NCBI RefSeq assembly: GCF_036226605.1
Contig: NZ_CP109000.1
Span: 3,282,501 to 3,346,500 of the forward strand
Source: Streptomyces sp. NBC_00704
GTDB lineage: Bacteria > Actinomycetota > Actinomycetes > Streptomycetales > Streptomycetaceae
DNA length: 64,000 bases
Direction of reading: 5' to 3'
A program made the translations under genes and the position numbers. The notes under the pieces were generated by a model that did not search any database, was not told the DNA's origin, and was given only the letters and a program-made list of their open reading frames with translations. This document shows positions 56,501 to 64,000 of the stretch, piece after piece. Position 1 is the first letter of the stretch; every line of letters starts with the position of its first letter.

Positions 56501-59086
56501 TCAGTCCGTCGCGATCGCGCTCAGGACGTTCATGCGGCCCGCCCGGAACGCCGGCACCAGGGCCGCGAACAGGCCCACGAAGGCGGAGCCGATGAACACG
56601 CCGATGATGGTGGGCCACGGGATGTCGAGGACCTTCAGGCCCTCGAGGGCCAGCAGCTGCTGGGCGGTCGCGCCCCAACCCATCCCCAGGCCGAGGCCGA
56701 GGAGCGCGCCGAACAGGGCGATGACGACCGACTCCATGCGGATCATGCGGCGCAGCTGGCGGCGCGAGAGGCCGATCGCCCGCATCAGGCCGATCTCCCG
56801 GGTGCGCTCGACCACCGACAGGGCCAGGGTGTTCACCACACCGAGGATCGCGACGATGATCGCCAGGGCGAGCAGACCGTAGATCAGGTTCAGCAGCTGC
56901 CCGATCTGGTCCTTCAACTCCTGCTTGTAGTCGGTCTGGTCGCGGACCACGTACTGCGGGTACTCGTGCAGCGCCGACTTCAGCGCGGTGTACGCGGTGT
57001 CCTGCTGCCCGTCCTTCGCGCTGGCGAAGACCATCACGTCCAGCGGCAGCTTGCCGGCCGGGACGTACTTCTTCAGGGTGGCGATGGAGGTGTACATCGC
57101 GCCCTGGTCGATGACGCCCTCGCTGCTGGTGATCGCCCGGACCGTCAGCCGGGCCGTGGAACCGTCCCGGAAGGCGACCGCGATCTGCGAGCCGAGGGCG
57201 ACCTTGTGGTCCTTGGCGAACTTCTCGGGGACGGACATGGCGTCGGGGCGGTAGGCGTCGGCGAGCCTGCCGGCGACGGTCTCGATGCGCAGGTCGGTCG
57301 CGTAGGTCGGGTCGGCCGCCGTGATCTCCGTGTCGTCGAGCTTCGCGCCGTCGGGGGTGGTGAAGTCGGCGTCGGCCATCTTGTACTCGGTGACCCGGGC
57401 GAGGCCCGGCGTCGACTTGATGGCCTGCACGGCCTGCGGGGTCACGAGCTGACGGCCGTCGTTGCGGCCCCGGATGATGAAGTCCGTGCCGACGCTCTTG
57501 TCCAGCTCCTCCGACGCGGACGCGACCATGGACGAGCCGACCACCGACAGGCAGGCGACCAGCGCGAGGCCGATCATCAGGGCCGCGCCGGTGGCGCCGG
57601 TGCGCCGCGGGTTGCGCAGCGCGTTGCGCTCCGCCATCCGTCCGACCGGTCCGAAGGCCCGCAGCAGGACCGCGCCCAGCGCCCGCACGACCGCACCGGC
57701 CAGCAGCGGGCCGATCACGACGAAGCCGATCAGGCTCAGCACCACGCCCATGCCCAGCCAGAGCGAACCCTCGGCGGCCTTGTCGGCGGCGGAGGCGAGG
57801 AAGAGGCCCGCGCCGCCCGCGCCGGTGAGCACCAGGCCGATGACGGCCCGCACCACGCCGGCCCTGGCGTCGGCCGGGGCGCCCGCGTCGCGCAGCGCGG
57901 CCATCGGCGAGACCTTGCCGGCCCGGCGGGCCGGAAGGTAGGCCGCCAGCACCGTGACGACGACACCGAGGACCATGCCGATCACCGGGGTCGTCCAGGC
58001 GACCGTCAGGTCGTCCGTGGAGAGCTTCATACCGGTCATGCCCATGAGCTTCATCAGGCCTACGGCGACGCCGACGCCCGCGCCGACCCCGAGGACCGAG
58101 CCGACCACGCCGAGCAGCAGGGCCTCCACCAGCACGGACCGGTTGATCTGCTTGCGGCTGGAGCCGATCGCCCGCATCAGGCCGATCTCACGGGTGCGCT
58201 GGGCGACCAGCATCGAGAAGGTGTTGATGATCAGGAAGATGCCGACGAGGAAGGCGATCCCGGCGAAGCCGAGCATCGCGTACTTCATCACGTTCAGCAG
58301 GTCGCCCACGTCCGCCCGGCTGGCGTCGGAGGCCTCCTTGGCGGTCTGCACCTTGTAGCCGGCGCCGATCTCGGCCGTGACGCTCTTCTTCAGCTGCGCG
58401 TCGCTCACCCCGGTCGCCGCCATGACGTTGACGTTCGTGTAGACGTCCGGCTGGCCGACCAGCGTCGTCTGGGCGGTCGCGGTGTCCAGGTAGAAGATCG
58501 CCGCGCCGGGGTTGGTGACCTGGAAGGTGGCGATGCCGGAGATCTTCGCGGTGTGCGTGCCGACCGCGGTGATCACACCCAGCTCGTCGCCGAGCTTGAG
58601 GTGGTGCTTGTCGGCGGTGTCCTCGTCGACCACGATCTGGTCGGCGCCCTTCGGCGCCGCGCCCTGCGTGATCTCCATGGTGCGGGCCTCGTTGGCGTTC
58701 CAGCTGCCGACGATGGTGGGCGCGCCGCTGGACGGCGACAGGCTGTCCTTGTCGGCGTCGACGACGGTCGCCGCGCTGGAGAAGACCGAGCCCTGCGCCG
58801 ACTTCACGCCCTGCGCCCGGCGGACCTTGTCGAGCACGGACGCCGGCATGACCGGCGGCTTGCCGTTGCCTGCGGTCGTCTCACCGGAGTCCGAGGCGCC
58901 CTTCGCGCTCACCGTCACATTGGACGCGGAGGCGGCGAAGAGCTTGTCGAACGTCGTGTTCATGGTGTCGGTGAACACGAGCGTCCCGCAGACGAACGCC
59001 ACCGACAGCAGGACCGCCACGGCCGACAGCGCCATGCGTCCCTTGTGCGCGAAGAAGTTGCGCATCGAGGTTCTGAGCACGGTCAT
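56501..59086 (-). CDS. ABC transporter permease, two FtsX domains (second system)
   Basis: An 861-aa permease with the same layout as the 15163 protein: an N-terminal TM helix (about 18-38), a MacB-like extracellular domain, a first FtsX module (MLVAQRTREIGLMRAIGSSRKQIN), a middle TM block, a second extracellular domain, and a C-terminal FtsX module (LSVVERTREIGLMRAIGLSRRQL). The two permeases share many local motifs (HKxRxxxxxxAVxL at the start, RNPRRTxATxxALMIGL in the middle), so they are paralogues. ATG 59086 overlaps the ATPase stop as ATGA, giving strict translational coupling. Substrate unknown. Confidence 0.92.
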   Translation of the reverse strand: MTVLRTSMRNFFAHKGRMALSAVAVLLSVAFVCGTLVFTDTMNTTFDKLFAASASNVTVSAKGASDSGETTAGNGKPPVMPASVLDKVRRAQGVKSAQGSVFSSAATVVDADKDSLSPSSGAPTIVGSWNANEARTMEITQGAAPKGADQIVVDEDTADKHHLKLGDELGVITAVGTHTAKISGIATFQVTNPGAAIFYLDTATAQTTLVGQPDVYTNVNVMAATGVSDAQLKKSVTAEIGAGYKVQTAKEASDASRADVGDLLNVMKYAMLGFAGIAFLVGIFLIINTFSMLVAQRTREIGLMRAIGSSRKQINRSVLVEALLLGVVGSVLGVGAGVGVAVGLMKLMGMTGMKLSTDDLTVAWTTPVIGMVLGVVVTVLAAYLPARRAGKVSPMAALRDAGAPADARAGVVRAVIGLVLTGAGGAGLFLASAADKAAEGSLWLGMGVVLSLIGFVVIGPLLAGAVVRALGAVLLRAFGPVGRMAERNALRNPRRTGATGAALMIGLALVACLSVVGSSMVASASEELDKSVGTDFIIRGRNDGRQLVTPQAVQAIKSTPGLARVTEYKMADADFTTPDGAKLDDTEITAADPTYATDLRIETVAGRLADAYRPDAMSVPEKFAKDHKVALGSQIAVAFRDGSTARLTVRAITSSEGVIDQGAMYTSIATLKKYVPAGKLPLDVMVFASAKDGQQDTAYTALKSALHEYPQYVVRDQTDYKQELKDQIGQLLNLIYGLLALAIIVAILGVVNTLALSVVERTREIGLMRAIGLSRRQLRRMIRMESVVIALFGALLGLGLGMGWGATAQQLLALEGLKVLDIPWPTIIGVFIGSAFVGLFAALVPAFRAGRMNVLSAIATD

Positions 59087-59871
59087 GACGTACGCCCCCG
59101 CGCGTCGAAGTCCTTCATGCGGTCCAGGACGGTCTCGGCGGTCGGCTTGAACATCTCGTCGACGATCCGGCCGTCCGCCAGATACAGCACCCGGTCCGCG
59201 TAGGAGGCGGCGACCGGGTCGTGCGTGACCATCACGATGGTCTGGCCCAGGTCGTCCACCGAGCGGCGCAGGAAGCCCAGGACCTCGGCACCGGCACGGG
59301 AGTCGAGGTTGCCGGTCGGCTCGTCGCCGAAGATGATCTCCGGTCGGGCGGCCAGGGCGCGGGCCACGGCGACGCGCTGCTGCTGACCGCCGGAGAGCTG
59401 GGTGGGACGGTGCTTGAGCCGGTCGGCGAGGCCGACGGTCTCCACGACCTGGCGCAGCCACGCCTGGTCGGGCTTGCGGCCGGCGATGTCCATCGGCAGC
59501 GTGATGTTCTCTATCGCGTTCAGCGTGGGCAGCAGGTTGAACGCCTGGAAGATGAACCCGATCCGGTCCCGGCGCAGCTGGGTGAGCTTCTTGTCCTTCA
59601 GCCCGGTGATCTCGGTCTCGTCCAGGTAGATCTGCCCGGACGAGACGGTGTCGAGCCCGGCGAGGCAGTGCATCAGGGTGGACTTGCCGGACCCCGAGGG
59701 GCCCATGATCGCGGTGAACTGACCGCGGGCGATGTCCACGTCGACGTGGTCCAGGGCGACGACGCGGGTCTCTCCGGACCCGTACGCCTTGACGACCTGC
59801 CGCGCTCGCGCGGCAACGGCCGTACGCCCTCCAGTGCCCCCGTGCCTGGGAATGGTCACAGCCGATGTCAC
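59083..59871 (-). CDS. ABC transporter ATP-binding protein (second MacB/LolD-type system)
   Basis: A 262-aa ATPase. It has Walker A GPSGSGKST, Q-loop FIFQAFNLLPTLNAIEN, signature LSGGQQQR, Walker B IIFGDEPTGNLDS and H-loop VMVTHDP. It is very close in sequence to the 14339 ATPase, with long shared stretches including LPMDIAGRKPD, so the two systems arose by duplication or serve similar envelope functions. GTG 59871 has GAGGAG 9 nt upstream. It overlaps the permease gene by 4 nt. Confidence 0.92.
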   Translation of the reverse strand: MTSAVTIPRHGGTGGRTAVAARARQVVKAYGSGETRVVALDHVDVDIARGQFTAIMGPSGSGKSTLMHCLAGLDTVSSGQIYLDETEITGLKDKKLTQLRRDRIGFIFQAFNLLPTLNAIENITLPMDIAGRKPDQAWLRQVVETVGLADRLKHRPTQLSGGQQQRVAVARALAARPEIIFGDEPTGNLDSRAGAEVLGFLRRSVDDLGQTIVMVTHDPVAASYADRVLYLADGRIVDEMFKPTAETVLDRMKDFDARGRTS

Positions 59872-60737
59872 GGTAAGTCTCCTCAGTCGGATATCAGAAA
59901 GATGGTGCGACGCCGCGGGCGGTGGTGCTCGTGGACGCGGCGCCCCGTGCTGCCCGCCGGTGAGGCGATGAAGCCGTCGAGCGGAGAAGCGGTGAAGCGG
60001 TCGGGCGGTGAAGCGGTGCTGTGTTGTGCTGTGTCGAAGAGTCTGTCGCGGGAGGCGGTTCCGCGCGCTGGTGCCCGGGCCCGTCTTCCCGGGGGGTTAA
60101 CCCCACCCCCCGGCACGGGGGCTGACCGCCCCCGTGCCGTTCGCCGTCCACCCCCGTCGGCGGCGTAAAGCCAGGTTAAGGACCGCCGGAGCCCGTCTCC
60201 TCCTCCGCCGGTACGAACCCTCCCCCAGCCGTAGTGCGGAGGTACCCCTAGGGGCAGTCCACCGCGGGGTGGAGATGTTCTCGGGGTCGTCTCCACCCTG
60301 CGGCCCGCCCAGCCTGCGCCCTGCCGTCGCGTGAGGCGCAAGTGGGAGGCCGCGTTCCGCCGAACGGGTGGAAGGGACACGGAGTACCGACCCGAGGACG
60401 CACCGGGCCGTCGGGACACGGAGCACGGGAACGGCGGGAACGGAACCGACCCGCACGGCTCGGAGCCGACCCGCACGACTCGGCACCGACACCGCACGGC
60501 CCGGCATGGACGCCGCGCGGCCCGGCGCTGACGGAACGAACCTGCGCGGTCTCCCGAATCGAGGGGTTAACGCCGGTAACACCGCAGGTCAGGCATCCTG
60601 CCGTGCAGTAAGCGCGTACCGACCAGCCAGTTTGGCGAAAAGGCTTCGCAGCGGGCCTACTCCCGAGTAGCGTGCGTCCCTCGCCCCCCACCTCCCTGCG
60701 GTCCGCCGCCACGGACCCGAGCCATGCAAGGAGCGGG
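59872..60737. other. Long gene-free interval with repeats and hairpins
   Basis: About 870 bp without a gene I can support. It contains imperfect CGGTGAAGCGG repeats (about 59965-60020), GGGGTTAACCCC near 60094-60105, a perfect 12-bp hairpin at 60111-60122 / 60128-60139, and GACACGGAG / CCGACCCGCACG direct repeats (about 60374-60500). Two promoters (left for the ABC operon, right for the DUF485 gene) must lie here. Open frames in it are low-complexity Arg/Gly/Thr/Pro. Confidence 0.6.
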
Positions 60738-61166
60738 ATGTACCACCACCCGTCGCACCCCGAGCCCACCTACCCCTGGCAGCCGCCGCCCCCACCGCCC
60801 GAACCCCCACGCGGGCGCACCGCCCGCCACACCCCCCTCGGCCGCCACAGCGACCTGCGCGTCCTGCGCGGCGCCTACCGCCGTCAGCGCCGCGTCGCCA
60901 CGCTCACCGCACTCGGCTACTTCGTCGCCTTCCTCGTCCTGTCCGCGTTCGCCCCGTCCCTGATGACGGCCTCCCCCGCCCCGGGACTCCCCGCCGGACT
61001 GCTGCTCGCCCTGCTCCAGCTCCCCGTCACCGGGCTGGCGATCGTCGTGTACGAACGCACCGCCCGCCGCCGCGTGGACCCCCTCGCCGAACGCATCCGC
61101 ACCCACTCCGAGATCGACGCCAGGCGGGACGCCCGGGCGACGCGCCCCGAGGGGGCCGGACGATGA
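60738..61166 (+). CDS. DUF485 membrane protein, symporter partner
   Basis: A 142-aa protein. The N-terminus is Pro-rich and cytoplasmic (TYPWQPPPPPPEPPRG). Then comes the DUF485 pattern RVLRGAYRRQRRVATLTALGYFVAFLVLSAFAPSLM with two TM helices (about 55-75, 85-107), then a charged tail. DUF485 proteins are encoded immediately before ActP-type acetate or monocarboxylate symporters and probably assist them. ATG 60738 has AAGGAG at good spacing. The stop overlaps the symporter start by 4 nt (ATGA), so they are co-translated. Confidence 0.88.
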   Translation: MYHHPSHPEPTYPWQPPPPPPEPPRGRTARHTPLGRHSDLRVLRGAYRRQRRVATLTALGYFVAFLVLSAFAPSLMTASPAPGLPAGLLLALLQLPVTGLAIVVYERTARRRVDPLAERIRTHSEIDARRDARATRPEGAGR

Positions 61167-62773
61167 ACGGGTTCAGCGACACCGCGCAGACCATGTCCCT
61201 CGTGGCGTTCACCGCCGTCGCCACCATCACGCTGCTGCTGTGCGTGATGACCGGCCCCGACCGCGACGACCTCGACGAGTTCTACACCGGCTACCGCTCC
61301 CTCTCCCCCCTGCGCAACGGCCTGGCCATCGCCGGCGACTACATCTCCGCGGCCACCGTCCTGGGCACCGGCGGCGTCATCGCCCTGTGCGGTTACGACG
61401 GCGTCGTCCTCGCCCTCAGCACGGCGCTCTCCCTGATGCTGCTGATGTTCCTGCTGGCCGAACCCCTGCGCAACGCGGGCCGGTTCACCATGGGCGACGC
61501 CCTGGCCCGCCGGATGCCGGGACGCGCCGTGCGCATGACGGCCTGCGCGGTCACCCTCGCCGCGCTGCTGCCGATGATGCTCGTCCAGCTCGCGGGCACC
61601 GGCCAGCTCCTCGCCTTCATCCTGGGGTTCTCCGGCGACTCCGTGCAGACGGGCTGCATCGTCTGCATGGGCGTGCTGATGATCAGCTACGCGGCGATCG
61701 GCGGCATGAAGGGCACCGCCCTCATCCAGATGCTGAAGATCGTGACCCTGCTCGGTTCCGGCACCGCGATCGCCCTGATCGTCCTGTACCGCTTCGACTG
61801 GAACCCCGGCGCCCTCTTCGACGCGGCCGCCCGGGGCAGCGGGGTCGGCGACGCCTTCCTGCGCTCCGGCCTGGAGTTCGCGGGCGGCCCCTACCCCCGC
61901 GTCGACATGATCACCGCGCAGCTGTCCGTCGTGCTGGGCGGCGCCTGCCTGCCCCACATCACCATGCGCATGTACACCGCCTCCAGCGCCCGCCAGGTGC
62001 GCCGCTCCATGTCCTGGGCGGTCTCGGGCGTCGCCCTGTTCGTGCTGGTCATCACCGTCGTCGGCTTCGGCGCGACGGCCCTCGTCGGGCGCGCCGCGAT
62101 CGCCGGCGCCGACCCGCGCGGCAACACCGCCTACCTGCTGGGCTCCAGAAGCGCGTTCGGCCCCGACGTCTCCACCGCAGAGACCCTGCTGTTCACGACG
62201 GTCACGACGGCGATCTTCCTCACCGTGCTCGCCTCCGTCGCCGGCATGATCCTCGCCTGCGCCAACTCCCTGGCCCACGACGTCTTCGCCGCCCGCGACC
62301 CGCGGATGCCACCGGCCCGCGAGATGCTCCTGGCCCGGCTGTCCGCCCTGGCCGTCGGCGCCCCGACGATCCTGCTGGCCACCCAGATCCAGCACCGCAG
62401 CCTCCAGCCCCTGATCACCCTCTCCTTCTGCCTCGGCGCGTCGGCGCTCGCCCCGGCGCTGGTCTACAGCCTCTTCTGGCGCCGGTACACCCGCACCGGC
62501 CTCCTGGCCACCCTCATCGGCGGCACCGTCTCCGTCCTGCTCCTCATGCCCGGCACCAACCTCGTCTCGGGCTCCCCCCTCGCCGCCTTCCCCGAAGCCG
62601 ACTTCAACTGGTTCCCGTTCACCACCACCGGCATCGTCACCGTCCCCCTCGGCTTCGCCCTCGGCTGGCTGGGCACGGTGCTCTCGGGCCGCCACAAGGC
62701 CGAGGAACAGCGCCGCGAGTACGAAGCGGTGGAGGGCTGGATCCTGGCGGGGGCGATCAGAAGAGAGAACTGA
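61163..62773 (+). CDS. Sodium/solute symporter, ActP-like (cation:acetate type)
   Basis: A 536-aa transporter of the SSS family with about 13 hydrophobic segments. It shows the family features GYRSLSPLRNGLAIAGDYISAATVLG near the N-terminus, AIGGMKGTALIQMLKIVTLL in the middle, and ASVAGMILACANSLAHDVF (helix 8-like) further on. The pairing with DUF485 and the YISAA motif point to an acetate or short monocarboxylate importer coupled to cations, of the ActP/MctC type. The substrate is inferred. The C-terminus is cytoplasmic (RREYEAVEGWILAGAIRREN). ATG 61163 overlaps the DUF485 stop. Confidence 0.9.
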   Translation: MNGFSDTAQTMSLVAFTAVATITLLLCVMTGPDRDDLDEFYTGYRSLSPLRNGLAIAGDYISAATVLGTGGVIALCGYDGVVLALSTALSLMLLMFLLAEPLRNAGRFTMGDALARRMPGRAVRMTACAVTLAALLPMMLVQLAGTGQLLAFILGFSGDSVQTGCIVCMGVLMISYAAIGGMKGTALIQMLKIVTLLGSGTAIALIVLYRFDWNPGALFDAAARGSGVGDAFLRSGLEFAGGPYPRVDMITAQLSVVLGGACLPHITMRMYTASSARQVRRSMSWAVSGVALFVLVITVVGFGATALVGRAAIAGADPRGNTAYLLGSRSAFGPDVSTAETLLFTTVTTAIFLTVLASVAGMILACANSLAHDVFAARDPRMPPAREMLLARLSALAVGAPTILLATQIQHRSLQPLITLSFCLGASALAPALVYSLFWRRYTRTGLLATLIGGTVSVLLLMPGTNLVSGSPLAAFPEADFNWFPFTTTGIVTVPLGFALGWLGTVLSGRHKAEEQRREYEAVEGWILAGAIRREN

Positions 62774-62814
62774 CCCGACCGCGCGGACCGACACCGGCCG
62801 GGGAAGAGCGGGGG

Positions 62815-62913
62815 CAGTCGGCTGCTCGGCCGGGGATGAGCCGAGGGCAGTCGGCTGCTCGGCCGGTGGGGGCGCGGGAAGTGGAGCGGGGGTCAGTCGG
62901 CCGCTCTGCCGGT
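62815..62913. repeat. Three copies of a 20-bp direct repeat running into a gene end
   Basis: CAGTCGGCTGCTCGGCCGG starts at 62815 and 62848, and a variant starts at 62894. The third copy encodes the last residues (GRAAD) of the following minus-strand gene. Spacers differ (14 and 27 bp). Confidence 0.75.
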
Positions 62914-63777
62914 GAGGGCGGAGAGGCTGTTGCGGACGTGGTCCATGTGCGCCTGGACGTCCTCCCCGCGCGCGCCGTGCTCCCGCAGCACCCGTTCCGT
63001 CTCCCGCTCGGTGCGCTCCTCGCGGGCGCGGGCCTCGGCGAGGATCTCGGCGCCGCGCGCGTGTGCCTCGTCCTGAGCGCGCCGGGCCGCCTCCTCGGCC
63101 TCGGCGAACGCCAACTCCGCGGCGGACAGCGCCGCCTCGGCCACCGCCACGGCCTCGGCGTACCGGGCGTCCAGCGCCGCGGCCCGCTCGGCCACCTCGC
63201 GCTCGGCGGCGGCCCACCGCTCCGCCTGCTCCTCCTCCTGCCCGGCGAGCATGGCGGCGGTGCGCCCGCGCACCTCACGCAACTCGGCCAACGCCTGCGC
63301 GCGGTACTCCTTCACCTCGCGCCGGGCGCCGATGCGGACCTCGTCGGCCTCGGCGCGCGCCGCGAGCAGCCGCTGACGGGCGCTGTCCTCGGCGTCCGCG
63401 CGCACGGCGTCCGCCCGCTCCCGGGCCGCCCGGCGCACATCGAGCGCGCACGTCTCCGCGTACGCGACGTCCTCCAGCGCCGCCCGCCGCGCGTTCTCGC
63501 GGACGTCCGCCGCCTCCTCGACCGCGAGCTGGAGAACGCGCCGCGCGCGCTCCCCCAGCGCGTCGTACGTCTGCGGCGCGAGCCCGGTCACGACCGTGCG
63601 CAACTGCTCGGCCTCGGCCTCCATGTCCTTGGCGAGGACGGTGAGCCGCGCGGCCCGCTCCCAGGCGGCGTCCCGGTCGGCGCAGAGCGCGACGGTGTAC
63701 GCGTCCACCTGGTCGGGCCGGTAGCCGCGGCCTCGTACGGTCACGAACCCGGGCGGTGACACCGATGCGCTGCTCAT
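62893..63777 (-). CDS. Coiled-coil protein, DivIVA-like N-terminus
   Basis: A 294-aa, almost wholly helical cytoplasmic protein. Residues about 8-40 (FVTVRGRGYRPDQVDAYTVAL) match the start of DivIVA-like and Streptomyces cytoskeletal coiled-coil proteins. The rest is Ala/Glu/Arg heptad-rich (EAADVRENARRAALEDV, ARAEADEVRIGARREVKEYRAQALAELREV). It has no membrane segment. Databases often call this group cellulose-binding protein, a label inherited from early work. A scaffold or polar-growth role is more likely, by inference. ATG 63777 follows GAGGGGTTCAAGG. Confidence 0.8.
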   Translation of the reverse strand: MSSASVSPPGFVTVRGRGYRPDQVDAYTVALCADRDAAWERAARLTVLAKDMEAEAEQLRTVVTGLAPQTYDALGERARRVLQLAVEEAADVRENARRAALEDVAYAETCALDVRRAARERADAVRADAEDSARQRLLAARAEADEVRIGARREVKEYRAQALAELREVRGRTAAMLAGQEEEQAERWAAAEREVAERAAALDARYAEAVAVAEAALSAAELAFAEAEEAARRAQDEAHARGAEILAEARAREERTERETERVLREHGARGEDVQAHMDHVRNSLSALTGRAAD

Positions 63778-63919
63778 CCTTGAACCCCTCGCCACCAGAC
63801 GGACACGACATGGATGATGTCGCGCATATCTTGATGGATCGGACGGAAGTGTTCATAACGCGACACTCCGCAGACAAGTCACGGCCAACACCGAACACAC
63901 TCGGACGCAAGGCGAGCGG

Positions 63920-64000
63920 GCCGAACGAGGGAAGCGGACGAGAAGGGCAGGGAGGGAGGGGACGGGGAGGGAGGGCGCGGGAAGGGAGGAGGCGAGGGGC
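63920..64000. other. Purine-rich G-run tract at the window edge
   Basis: The last ~80 bases are nearly pure purine with repeated GGGAGGGAGGGG-type runs. They could form G-quadruplexes on the plus strand. No gene is visible. Confidence 0.6.

Noticed and set aside
56486..59203. 905-codon frame opposite the second permease
   Set aside because: Antisense to a well-supported FtsX permease; translation is His/Arg/Gly/Ala-biased with no domains.
60342..60611. Thr/Arg/Gly-rich frames between the second ABC operon and DUF485
   Set aside because: They arise from GACACGGAG and CCGACCCGCACG direct repeats. There is no start signal and no conserved pattern.

Overview
The window is chromosomal DNA from a Streptomyces or a very close relative. 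The evidence is the very high GC content with strong third-position bias, many GTG and TTG starts, a tRNA-Leu(UAA) matching bldA, two LysM-type resuscitation-promoting factors beside enolase, and the actinobacterial gene order eno - divIC - DUF501 - ppx with mazG and mfd nearby. From memory, the order resembles the S. coelicolor core region around SCO3070-SCO3115. That comparison is recall, not a search.

Layout. 1-14 kb is core metabolism and regulation: a membrane protein, an RpiR-type regulator, a divergent SDR / MmyB-like regulator pair, cystathionine beta-synthase, an SGNH hydrolase, a thiolase, small hypotheticals, a Bax inhibitor-1 protein and pobA, then bldA. 14-24 kb holds a FtsX-type ABC transporter, a CFA-type methyltransferase, a frameshifted Uma2 nuclease, NDH-2 with a candidate Rex operator, a decayed toxin-antitoxin remnant, and ppx - DUF501 - divIC. 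24-34 kb holds enolase, rpfA (with a ydaO-type c-di-AMP riboswitch leader), a second Rpf, a P450, mazG, a SurA-like lipoprotein and envelope proteins.

34.9-50 kb is an accessory polymorphic-toxin locus. It is built around one minus-strand RHS gene of 3,712 codons with a signal/anchor segment, DNRLRE-like, three LamG-like and YD-repeat regions, the RHS core, a Lys/His-rich helix plus hydrophobic segment, a pre-toxin Hint domain and a C-terminal SCP1.201/DddA-like cytidine deaminase. An Imm1-type immunity gene starts directly after its stop codon. Downstream lie a decayed small ORF, an intact IS5-like element (16-bp inverted repeats, 5-bp target duplication), a degraded second transposase, a displaced 144-bp copy of the Hint coding sequence, and an orphan immunity-like gene. 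The toxin tip and this downstream part are visibly less GC-rich than the rest, as expected for modular tip exchange. The locus lies between mfd and the mazG/eno block.

50-64 kb returns to core genes: an HNH lipoprotein, a small antitoxin-like protein, mfd, a secreted phospholipase A2, a second FtsX-type ABC transporter, a DUF485 / ActP-type symporter pair and a coiled-coil protein. Convergent genes are generally separated by long perfect GC hairpins. Short tandem repeats occur in many intergenic gaps, in several cases running into the 3' end of a gene.
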